A DNA stretch of 64,000 nucleotides from Setophaga petechia (lineage: Eukaryota; Chordata; Aves; Passeriformes; Parulidae): NCBI GenBank assembly GCA_024362935.1, contig JANCRA010000005.1, forward strand, positions 22,714,235 to 22,778,234, in the 5' to 3' direction. The position numbers were made by a program, and so were the translations under genes. Below the pieces are notes generated by a model. It ran no database searches and was not told where the DNA came from. It was given only the letters and a program-made list of their open reading frames with translations. This document shows, one piece after another, positions 10,999 through 21,200 of this stretch (positions within the stretch are counted from its first letter, which is position 1; every line of letters begins with the position of its first letter).

Positions 10999-11286
10999 CT
11001 TGTACTCTGATGGTAATATCTTCTCGTTTAGTGCCTGATGCATTTTTGGCTTCTACTGTGTACACTCCACGATGTTCCCGGACAGCATCTCTAATGAAGA
11101 TTGTACTATGTCCAATAGCTGTAGTTATTTCTATATTCATCATTTTATCAATCTCTTTACCATCCTTAAACCATGTCACTTTAGGTACTGGACGTCCTCT
11201 GATTAGAGCTTTAAGTCTAATGCTCTCTCCGGCTTTAACAGTAAGGCCTTCAAAGTGTTCAGCACCAAATTCAATTGTTGGAGCAA
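10999..11286 (-). CDS. TTN: Titin exon: Ig A138
   Basis: 96 codons: [36 protein letters not shown] and HRGVYTVEAKNASGTKR. It is the second Ig of C9. HRG replaces the usual DSG before the F-strand tyrosine. Confidence 0.94.
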
Positions 11287-11844
11287 CTAAGAAAGTAAAA
11301 TATAAATCAATTTCCACATAGCTAAAAATTTTTCTGGTAAATGTACTAATTATAAAAGTCTGTGAAATATAAAATTATTTTCCTTACAAAATGGCATTCT
11401 CTAAAGAGCAGTTATTATATGAATGATAAACTTTTTTTTCCTGTAAGTATCCATAAGTGCGTCATATATATATTTTTGCACATATATAAAGGTACGGTTA
11501 ATATGTGGTGTTAATAGTATGCCAAGCGACCTGAGGCACATTTTAATTTTGAAATTATTCTGTGCATAGGAATATTACAGTCCGTGCCTTCTTTCCAATT
11601 TTGCTGCTACTGCTTATCCAAGAGCAGTGTAGAGTGCTATGCTTTTCAGCAATTGATTATGTATGTCTGCCAGATTTAGGTCTTTAATTTAGACCTTCCC
11701 ACCTTGGAGTATGAACATAAATGTTCTGAATTGACTGGGAGGACCTCAGTCACAAGTTCTTTGCCCCTTGACTTCCCACTTCCCATCAGTACAGCCAGAA
11801 GCTATCTGGCTTCAATACCCAAGCATATTAAAAATAATTCTTAC
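11287..11844 (-). other. Intron, A137-A138 (558 bases)
   Basis: Phase 1 intron with canonical ends. It holds a short ATATAT run near 11,464-11,486. I see no exon, RNA gene or known transposon in it. Confidence 0.7.
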
Positions 11845-12141
11845 CATTTTCATCTCTGGTCATGATATAGCCTGAAGACTGTGAAGGTGGGCTGATGGTA
11901 CCAACTGCATTTCTTGCGAGCACTCTGAATTCATATCGGTCACCTGGACTGAGCCCTGTGACTGTGTATTGGCACTCACTGACATCAGTAAAGTTACACC
12001 TGAGCCAACGGTCTGCACTTCCTTGCCGCTTCTCAATGCTGTAAGCCACAATCTTACTGCCTCCGTCACGCAGAGGGGGGTTCCATTTCAGGGTGATGGT
12101 TTCCCTAGTGACATCAATGTAATCAGGAGTACCAGGTGGGT
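11845..12141 (-). CDS. TTN: Titin exon: FN3 A137
   Basis: 99 codons: DPPGTPDYIDVTRET, TLKWNPPLRDGGSKIVAYSIE and RYEFRVLARNAVGTIS. It is the third FN3 after the first Ig of C9. Confidence 0.93.
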
Positions 12142-12236
12142 CTGAAAGGAAAATAATGAAGATTTATTTTTATTACTGCTCACAATAATCCACAAGGACA
12201 GAATTTTCTTGGATGAGTGATTAGTTATTCACTTAC

Positions 12237-14003
12237 CCACTGGAGAAACTGCCAAAGTAAATTTGCTTGGCTCACTAGCTCGGCTTAGACCTGCAGCGTT
12301 TTCAGCATATACTTGGAATTGGTAATCCAGGCCCTCAAGCAGTCCAGTAATCCTGTATTCTCTGTTAGATATTAATGCAACATTAACCTTCTGCCACAAA
12401 ATACTGTTTCTTTCCTTCTTTTCAACATGGTATCCCATAATCTCCGAACCGCCATCATAAACGGGAGCATCCCAAGAAATGCTCATTCCATCAGCAGTTA
12501 CGTTGTATACAACAGGCTTGCCTGGGGCACCTGGTGGTTTAAACTGGTGCTTTGCCACAACATCTGCTGAGACTAGAGGTGGGCTCACTCCGTATCTGTT
12601 TTCTGCACGAACTCTAAACTGATATTCAGTATCTTTAACAAGGTTTGGTACTTTGAAGGTTGTTCTTGCAGCACTTGAACACACCAGCTTCCAGTTCATT
12701 TGTGATGTTTCTCTCTTCTCAATACTGTAGCCAGTAATTTCTCCTCCCCCGTCATCATCAGGAGCCTCCCATGACAAAACTACACTGTCTGCTTTGATTT
12801 CATCTATTCTTAAAGGTGCTTTTGGCTTAGATGGAGGACCAAGAGTGATTACAGTGATTGTGAATGACTTTCTGCAGACTACATTATCAAGAATTAAAGT
12901 ATATTTGCCACCATGCTCCTTTTTCACATTCTTGATACTTAAACTTATCTTGTTTTCAGTTTTCTTGAAACGAAGATGTTCTGTTTCTTTAAGAGGGAGG
13001 TTGTCCTTGAGCCAGCTCATTGATGGATTAGGTTTACCTTTATAGGGCATTTCAGCGTGCAGATTATGTCCAATTCTTACTGCAATCTGACCTCCAGGAA
13101 TATCAGAAAGGTCAGCCTCAGGCGTTATTATAAGTTCTTTCACAGTAATGGGTCCAACAGAAACAGAGTCACTCATGCCTTTTTCGTTTTTAGCAAAGAC
13201 TCTGAATTCCATGACAGAAAGCTCTTTAAGTTTGTCAGCTACAAATTCACAGCTCTTGCTTGTGCCTGCATATGTCCATTCTTTCTCTTCCTGAAGTTTC
13301 TTTTCAATAACATAGTCTGATATAATGCTACCACCATCATAGTCAGGTTTGCTCCACTGCAATTTAACAGAACTCTTTGTAGAGTCTTTCATGGCTAGGT
13401 CTTTTACAGGTCCAGGTACGTCAGCAGCTTTCACTGGTTCAGTTGTCTCACAAGGTTCACCTAGTCCAATTTCATTTTCAGCAAGAACACGGAAAAAGAA
13501 TGCAGTCTTTTCTGACAGGTTAGTCAGTTTAAAGGTGGTATGAGAACACTTTGTTGTAACAGTTGACCAGGCCCTCTTTGTAGCATCTCTTCTTTCAACA
13601 ACATAATTTGTTATTTCAGAGCCACCATTGATGAGAGGTGGCTCCCAGACCAGTGTAACTGTGCCACGAGAAACATGCTTGAGCTGCAGCTTCTGGCATG
13701 CAGAAGGTGTGTCAAGTACTTTTACATTCACAAATGATGATTTTGCTTCTCCAACTCCGTTTTCAATTGTAAGAACATATTTTCCTGTATCATTTCGTGT
13801 AACTTGAGGAATAACAAGTAGTGTAGATGATTCTGTGTTTTGGATTATGTATCTTTCATCAGTCCCAAGATTCTTGTCCCCCTTTCTCCATGTGACTGTT
13901 GGTGGAGGTCTTCCCTTGAATGGAATCATTATTTCCACATCTTCACCTGCTTTAGCGACAATAGATGTCCGAAGAGCAACATCCAGATCAATCTCTGGTG
14001 CCA
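12237..14003 (-). CDS. TTN: Titin exon: six domains A131-A136
   Basis: 1,767 bases, 589 codons. Order: Ig A131 (APEIDLDVALRTSIVAKAG), FN3 A132 (DTPSACQKLQLKHVSRG), FN3 A133 (DVPGPVKDLAMKDSTKSS), Ig A134 (ITPEADLSDIPGGQIAVRIG), FN3 A135 (PPSKPKAPLRIDEIKADS) and FN3 A136 (PPGAPGKPVVYNVTADG). The C8/C9 boundary lies at about 13,137. A134 and A145 share an EADLSDI-type start, showing that C9 and C10 are close copies. Confidence 0.96.
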
Positions 14004-14116
14004 CTGTGGAAATAAATAAAAAATTAATAATGCATACTTGGAATGCAAAATAAGAAATGCTTTAAAAAAAAACCCAAACACACAGGAAAATGATAAATCA
14101 CAAAGAAATACAGTAC

Positions 14117-14422
14117 CAAGAATATCTTTAGCTTGAACAGGTTCCATCATTTCAATAGGTTCTCCTTGTCCAGCACAATTCATAGCAGATACACGGAAAT
14201 AGTAATTAACACTTGGCTGAAGGTGGGATACAACATATTCAGTTGTTCTCACTTCTCCCTTGGTACTGACTACAGTCCATTCTTGCTCTTCACCTTCCCT
14301 CTTCTCCACCACATAGTGGGTAATTGGACTTCCTCCATCATAAGCAGGTTTAATCCAGCCAAGGGTAACAGATGTCTTGGTTGTATCCACAACTTTCAGC
14401 TTTGTTGGTGTGCCTGGTTTAT
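14117..14422 (-). CDS. TTN: Titin exon: FN3 A130
   Basis: 102 codons: [39 protein letters not shown] and NYYFRVSAMNCAGQG. It is the third FN3 after the second Ig of C8. Confidence 0.94.
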
Positions 14423-14581
14423 CTGTAAATGATAGTTTATGGGGAAAAAACACCAATCAGAATCCCATTAATTGTAAGAGGAAGAAAAATCTGCCCTCAA
14501 TTACGTTGGTACAATCCCTCCCTAAATACTCATTTTCCGTTGATTTCTAACTTATTGGAAGAAATGCACATTGAATCTTAC

Positions 14582-14884
14582 CAACAGGATCTGCAGCTTT
14601 GTAGAAGTCAGAAGCCTCAGAGAAAGGACCTGGTCCAGCTGCATTGACGGCACAAACTCGGAAATGATATTCGCTATTTTCAGTCAGACCTGTTACTTTC
14701 TGTCTGGTGTCCCGAATGGTTTCTTTAGAGACCTTGAACCAACTCAGACTCTTCTTGTCACGTTTCTCCAGAAAATATCCTGATATTTCACTGCCTCCAT
14801 CAACAGTGGGCCTACTCCAGACAACGGTCATAGAATTCTTGGTTATTTTTGTGACTTCTGGTGTACTAGGTGGTCCAGGTGTAA
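14582..14884 (-). CDS. TTN: Titin exon: FN3 A129
   Basis: 101 codons: TPGPPSTPEVTKITKNS, TVVWSRPTVDGGSEISGYFLE and EYHFRVCAVNAAGPG. KRDKKSLSWFKV is the conserved basic C'-strand of this slot. Confidence 0.94.
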
Positions 14885-14982
14885 CTGAATAAAAAATCAT
14901 ATGTCAGTAAATCAGAGCAACTTATAAACAGTACACAAGACAATTCTGTTGCATAAGTTATTTTACAGAACTTATTTCTTAC

Positions 14983-15282
14983 CAAATGAATTTTTGGCTA
15001 TAACAGGCTCAGATTCCAGTGGATCACCAATTCCAAACTTGTTCACACCACGGACACGGAACACATACTCATTTCCTTTGATGAGTTTTGTTGTAGTTAT
15101 GATACATCCCTCCAGTTTTTCAGAAATTAAAGACCATACAACCCGACTTGTTTCTCGCTTTTCAACAACATAGTGTGTTATAGGTGCACCACCATCATCT
15201 GCTGGTGGGTCCCACATTATTGTAATCTTTTCAGCAGTGACTGTCTTAAACTGTATAGGTCCACCTGGGGGTCCTGGCTTGT
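14983..15282 (-). CDS. TTN: Titin exon: FN3 A128
   Basis: 100 codons: DKPGPPGGPIQFKTVTAEK, TIMWDPPADDGGAPITHYVVE and EYVFRVRGVNKFGIG, ending PVIAKNSF. TAEK and VEKRETSR place it right after the second Ig of C8. Confidence 0.94.
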
Positions 15283-15369
15283 CTGTGGAAGGCAGAAGAA
15301 AGAAGATGCTAAATATTCACTACTGAATTATTGTTTAATAGTAAAATACAGGTGAATCTCAAGACTTAC

Positions 15370-15657
15370 CAAGTATCTGTACTCTAATATGGGCTGATGC
15401 TGAACCCATGGCATTCTTCAATTTTAATTCATAGGTCCCACTGTCGAGTCGATTTGCATCCTTGATGAGTATAGAAGCAAATTCTGTTGTGCTTTCAAAA
15501 GACACTAGTGCGCTGGTTAGTACCTCATTGCCATTTTTGAACCATTCAATTGTGGGTATAGGCTTGCCTGAGATCCCTAGTTTTAGCTTAACTGAAGTTC
15601 CTGCTTTGTATTTCACCACTTCTGTATATTCTGGTGGCACATCGATTTCAGGTGCAC
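15370..15657 (-). CDS. TTN: Titin exon: Ig A127
   Basis: 96 codons: APEIDVPPEYTEVVKYKAG, GKPIPTIEWFKNGNEVL and DSGTYELKLKNAMGSA. It is the second Ig of C8. The PPEY segment replaces the D(A/P)K(Y/F)(K/R)D motif found in the other repeats. Confidence 0.94.
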
Positions 15658-16150
15658 CTTAAGAAAAAATAAGAATAAGTTAAAAACATGCTTATTGTAG
15701 CCCTGTATTTAATAAAATCCCCAAATTTAATCTTATTTAAGATTAACTATTTATTTAACTATTAGATTAAATACCTTATTTAATCTAATAGTTAAAGGTA
15801 TTTGAAAAATACAGATCAAAGTAAGAGCGCATATATAACTTAATCATAAATCTAGAATAAGTTAGAACTTATCCTATGAAGAAGAGACAGTTAAAGGTAT
15901 AAATATAACCATTTGAACCATGGGCAGACTTCTTTTGATCAGAGAATAAAGCTACCAGAAGACTTTAAAAATGGAGATACAGACAAAGATGCTCTGTACA
16001 ATCATGCCCAGAGGTTCATAGTCATGCTTCTTGAATCAATCACTGTAAACTAGCCTTCCATATATTTAAAAGACCATGAATCTACAAAACAGCACAGCCA
16101 TTGTCCTAGTACACCAAAATTATATGATTATATTATTGCAAAACACTTAC
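15658..16150 (-). other. Intron, A126-A127 (493 bases)
   Basis: Phase 1, canonical ends, strongly AT-rich. It carries the perfect 20-base inverted repeat listed separately. Otherwise I see nothing recognisable. Confidence 0.75.
15754..15796. repeat. Perfect 20-base inverted repeat, 3-base loop
   Basis: Left arm 15,754-15,773 (TTTAACTATTAGATTAAATA), spacer CCT, right arm 15,777-15,796, exactly complementary. In RNA it folds into an AU-rich hairpin. A second, shorter inverted repeat (TAATCTT/AAGATTA) lies just to its left, near 15,729-15,746. Confidence 0.95.
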
Positions 16151-16447
16151 CGTATGTATCAACACACGTGATAGGACCCACAACATCGGAGGGATTACTG
16201 ATGGAACCGACAGCATTCTTTGCAAAGACCCGGAATTCATATTTGGAATTCTGTGTCAGGCCAGATACTGTGAACTGAGTCTCAATAACATTGGTGAAGC
16301 TAGCTTTTGTCCATCTGCCATCCGGAAGATCACGTTTTTCTACGATGTATCCAGTGATTTTGCTGCCACCGTCAAATGCTGGCTTCTGCCAGGAGAGAGT
16401 GATAGAGGTCTTGGAAATATCTGAGGCACGAACGTTTCTTGGTGGTT
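16151..16447 (-). CDS. TTN: Titin exon: FN3 A126
   Basis: 99 codons: EPPRNVRASDISKTS, TLSWQKPAFDGGSKITGYIVE and KYEFRVFAKNAVGSIS. KRDLPDGRWTKASFTNVIE is the signature of the third FN3 after the first Ig, nearly identical to its counterparts inside the giant exon. Confidence 0.94.
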
Positions 16448-16573
16448 CTGCAGAAGGAAACAAGAATGTTGTCAATAATTAACAGCTATTTTGAATAGTG
16501 TCTCATTGTACAGAACAGATTATCACAGGGGAACAAAATGGCTGGGCTTCATTATTTCATAGAGAATACATAC

Positions 16574-16876
16574 CACAAGCATCAATTGCAAGGACTGGAT
16601 CAGAAGGACGACTTGCTTTTCCAATGCCAGCTGCATTTTCTGCATAAACTCTAAATTCATAGATAAGGCCAGCACTGATTGTGGTGACTTTGAAATGAGT
16701 GGTACGAATAAGGGTCTTGTTAGCCTTCTGCCATAGTATGCTATTTCTGTCTTTCATTTCCAGGTGATATCCAGTGATAGGACTGCCACCATTAGTGACT
16801 GGTTCATGCCATCCAACAGTAATACTCTCTCGGGTAACATTAGTGACCCATGGTGTAGAAGGAGGGCCCGGTGTAG
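16574..16876 (-). CDS. TTN: Titin exon: FN3 A125
   Basis: 101 codons: [38 protein letters not shown] and IYEFRVYAENAAGIG. NGGS replaces DGGS. RNSILWQKANKT is the C'-strand shared by this slot in all C-zone repeats. Confidence 0.94.
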
Positions 16877-16972
16877 CTGATGATAACAAAAGAATTGATT
16901 GTTAACAAAACTCTATTTTCAACATGAGAGCACTAAAACATCAATGTATACCATGAGAAGCATGTTACTCAC

Positions 16973-17560
16973 TGTAAGGAAGCTTGACAACCACACACTG
17001 TGAGTCTATGTGATCGCTGATGCCAAAGCGGTTCTCAGCTTTGATGCGGAATTGGTACTCTTCTCCTGTTGTGAGCCTCATAACTTTGATAACGGTTCTA
17101 GCAACAGTGGCCGACACTTCAGACCAAGCAGCAGTACTTGTTTCTCTTTTCAGTACGATATAGTTGGTAACCTGACTTCCACCATCATAAGCTGGTGGTT
17201 GCCATTTGAGTGTTACACTCTCTTCAGTGACATCGCTAAGGACCACAGGACCAACAGGAGGACCAGGTCTATCCAGCACAACAATATTAACAAATGATTT
17301 TGTGGTGCCACTTGAGTTTGCAGCAGTAATGTCATATCTGCCAGCATCAGCAGCCACACTTTCTTTAAGGTTAATGATGAGACTTTCTGCAGTGGTTTCT
17401 GTGTGAAATCTCATGGTAGGTTTCAGTGCAACACCATCTCTAGACAGCGTCACCTTTGGCACTGGTTTTCCAGAAACTGGAATTTCAACTTTTAGATTTG
17501 ATCCTGCTCGAACATATACAGTGTTATGAGGGAAGCCCTTCATGTCAATCTCAGGAGATT
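16973..17560 (-). CDS. TTN: Titin exon: Ig A123 + FN3 A124
   Basis: 588 bases. Ig A123 (SPEIDMKGFPHNTVYVRAG, GKPVPKVTLSRDG, DAGRYDITAANSSGTT) has leucine where the C-strand tryptophan is expected (VTLSRDG, not VTWxKDG), a change in a core residue. FN3 A124 follows: DRPGPPVGPVVLSDVTEES, TLKWQPPAYDGGSQVTNYIV. They open repeat C8. Confidence 0.95.
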
Positions 17561-17659
17561 CTGAAAAAGAAAACATTTCCAAACCATTAAAAGGATGTTC
17601 CATCTTTTAAAATATGAATGCAATTGAATGTGACTTTTGTCTCATGCCAGGAAGCATAC

Positions 17660-17956
17660 CTAATTGTTCTTTAACTGTAACGGGGAGCAGCAGTTCCTTA
17701 GGATCACTTAAACCAGCTTGGTTTTCTGCAGACACCCTGAAGAAATAGTCCACATTTTCCTTAAGACCATGGACAACATGATGAGTTGTCTTTACAACTG
17801 CACACTTAACCCATTTTTGCTGTCCTTTCTCAAGAGCTTCCAGGAGGTAGCTAACAATTCTGCTTCCACCATCATGTTCTGGTTTTAGCCATGAAAGAGA
17901 AACACTGTCCTTTGTGACATTTGTGACTCCAAGCTTTTCTGGTGGGCTGGGTTTTT
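17660..17956 (-). CDS. TTN: Titin exon: FN3 A122
   Basis: 99 codons: EKPSPPEKLGVTNVTKDS, SLSWLKPEHDGGSRIVSYLLE and DYFFRVSAENQAGLS, ending LLLPVTVKEQL. It is the last domain of C7 and the first exon downstream of the giant exon. Confidence 0.93.
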
Positions 17957-18279
17957 CTGAGAAAAAAAGTGCAACAGGTTAAACAATATAGAAGATACGG
18001 ACTTTTTATATTAGCAATTACAAAGGAACACAATCTCCATCAAAAAAATGTGGTTTTAAACCAATTTGTATATTAGAAATATTTTAAGTAAAATCCAAGC
18101 AAAATTTAAAATTCAACCTATTAGTTAGCTCTTTTTTATTTGCAAAATCACAGACATATCTACAAAAATGATCTATATTACCGTATGTAGATTTAAGGCT
18201 TTTCACATTATTTCGAAGTAAACACTTTAAAACACATATTATTTTAACTGTTAACAAATTTTTTCATAGTAAAACATAC
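17957..18279 (-). other. Intron, A121-A122 (323 bases)
   Basis: AT-rich phase 1 intron downstream of the giant exon, starting ATAACAG/gtatgt on the coding strand. I see nothing else in it. Confidence 0.7.
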
Positions 18280-21200
18280 CTGTTATTTTTGTTCCCTCTT
18301 TGGTCTCAGAAGGCACTCCAACACCATATTCATTTTCTCCGGAGACACGGAAGTAGTAAATGGCACCTTCTTGTAAACCAGTCACTTTGTAGGACAGGCG
18401 ATGGCAGTTGCTTGTCACAGTGACCCACGCCTTTTTGCTAGCTTCTCGTTTTTCAATTACATAGTTCTTTACAGGTGCTCCACCATCATTTTCAGGAACA
18501 TCCCAAGATAACACAGCAGATTCTTTAGTTACGTCTTTTGTTGCAATATTAGATGGTGGGCCAGGCGTATCAAGAACTTTGACCATTAAAGTCAAGGCGC
18601 TAGTGTTCAGGATGTTTTGCAACGTTAATGTATATTTTCCAGAATCATTTCTTGTTGCTTTTTCAATAGTAAGAGATGTACAATTACTTGAAGTGTCAAT
18701 GCTTGCACGTGTACGGAGATCAGTGTCTGGTTTGTTCCATGTTACATTTGGGACTGGTTTGCCTCTGAAAGGAACAGTCATTGTGAATGATCCACCAGCC
18801 TTTACAATTAAAGTCTTCCTCATTTCACTGTCAATTTCAAAGGCAGGTTCTTCCTCTCTTTCTTTTGCCACCTGAGGTTCTGAGACATCACTTGGTTCAC
18901 TGACACCCATTTTGTTAATGGATTTCACTCTAAAAACATACTCAGAGCCTGACATTAATCCAGTTATGGTATATTCTGTGCCTCTTAAATTCTGAATAGC
19001 TGCTGTCCAGTCAGTTTCATCAGTTTTCTTGTATTCAACTGTGTATCCTGTTACTGGAGCACCTCCATCAAACAGTGGCTTTGTCCAACCAATTGTGATA
19101 GTTGACCTTGTAGAATCCATAATCTTAGGTTTAGATGGGGGCGATGGCAAGAAGATTGGATCTTCTGCCTTAATCAATGGTGTGGTTTCACTTGGGAGAC
19201 TGAGGCCAGCAGCATTTTCTGCATAAACCCGGAATTCATATTCACATCCCTCACGGAGACCCGATGATTTCACTCTTAAATCATAAACTGGCTTTTTGTT
19301 TACACGAATCCATCTTAGGCTGGTTTTCTCACGCCTTTCAATTACATAGCCTGAGATCTCACTGCCTCCATCAGACTCAGGTCTTGCCCAGCACAGAGTT
19401 ATTGAATCTTTGCTCACACTGGTGATCTCTAAAGATGTAGGTGGGCTTGGAACTGTAAATGGGTCTAGGGCTTTGACAGCAACACTTTCTAGAGGCTCAC
19501 CAACGCCATACTTGTTAACTCCCATTACTCTGAAAATATATTCATTACCTTTCAGTAATTTTGTCACTTTACAAGATGTTGTTTTAAGCTCTCCTTCACA
19601 AAGTGTCCATGCAATTCTGCTGGTCTCACGTTTTTCCACAATATAATGATCAATATCTGCACCACCATTTTCTTGAGGGGGTCCCCATGACAAATGGCAC
19701 TTTTCAGCAGTAAGGCCATTTATTTCTAATGGACCTGCAGGTGGACCAGGTCTATCAAGTACTTTGCAATTAATTGTCAAAGATTTTGTTCCTGCAACAT
19801 TCTGTAATGTTAGTACATACTGTCCTGAATCCCCTCGGATGCAGTCCTTAATGGTTATTGCAGTAGTGTAATCTGTTGACACTATTTCAACTCTAGCTTT
19901 TCCTTCGAGCTCCTTGCCATCCTTTGTCCATGAAATCACTGGTATTGGCCGTCCTGCAACATCAGCATTGACTTTAAACACTTCTCCAGCTTTCACAACT
20001 ACAACATCCCTGAATTTGGCATCCATCATAATTCTTGGAGCCTCTACATCATCTTTCACGGTCACAGGTCCAGTTGATTCAGATGGCTGACTGAAGAGTC
20101 CAGCAGCATTCTTTGCAATCACATGGAATTCATAACGCTGGTCTTCTGTAAGTCCACCTACATCAAAGTATGTTTCTTGCACATTAGTAAAATTACATTT
20201 TAGCCAACGACCATCTGGTAGTTCTCGGCGTTCAATAATATATCCTGTTACTTTAGCTCCACCATCGTATTCTGGTTTAGTCCACTTCAATGAGACAGAT
20301 GTTCTTGTAATATTAGTAACTTCTGGTTGACCAGGAGGATCACATGGATCTCTTGCAGCAACTGGTTCACATGCTTTGCTGCATTTGCCTATTCCAGCAA
20401 TGTTTTCTGCATACACACGATATTCATACATTAGTCCTTCATCAAGACCTGTAACTTTCATTTGTGTATCAGTTATGAGGCTCTTGTTGACTTTTGTCCA
20501 AAGAATGCTGCTTCTTTCTTTATGCTCCAAATGGTATCCTAGTACTACACTGCCTCCATCATTAACTGGTACCTGCCAAGTTACAATCATAAAAGATTTA
20601 GTTGCATGTGCCACACGAGGTGTTCCTGGTGGACCTGGAGGCTTAAATGGATACTCTGCCACAACAGAAGGAGAATTGGTATAAGTGCTCTTCCCATAGC
20701 GGTTTTCTGCACAAACACGGAACTGATATTCAGATCCAGTGACGAGCCGAGACACTTTAATTGATGTTCTTGCAACTGCTGCAGATACGACCTCCCATGT
20801 TGTTGTGGTAGTATCTCTCTTCTCAACAATGTAATTGCTAATGTGACATCCACCATCATATGCTGGAGGTTTCCAAGACAGAGTTACACTATCAGCACTA
20901 ACTTCATCAATTTTAACATCAGTTGGTGGTCCTGGTCTGTCAAGGACAACTACAGTTAGAGAAGCTGTTGTTGTTCCAGCAGTATTTGAAAGATATAATT
21001 CATACTGTCCCAGATCTTCATTTGTAGCTTCCTTGATGGACAGTGAAGTTGAAGTCTTTGATGTTTGAACATTTACCCTGGTTGTCTGTTTTAGGGGATT
21101 ACCATCCTTCTTCCAGCTAACAGTGGGAAGAGGTCGCCCTCTGAATGGAATGTCAATCTTAAGATCATCTCCAGCTTTCACCGTGAATGTGTTAAAAAGA

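Larger units (their letters stand above)
9057..13137 (-). repeat. TTN: C-zone super-repeat C9 (A134-A144)
   Basis: Starts ELIITPEADLSDIPGG inside the six-domain exon and ends inside the seven-domain exon. Confidence 0.92.
13138..17560 (-). repeat. TTN: C-zone super-repeat C8 (A123-A133)
   Basis: Begins with the Ig+FN3 exon and ends inside the six-domain exon. Confidence 0.92.
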
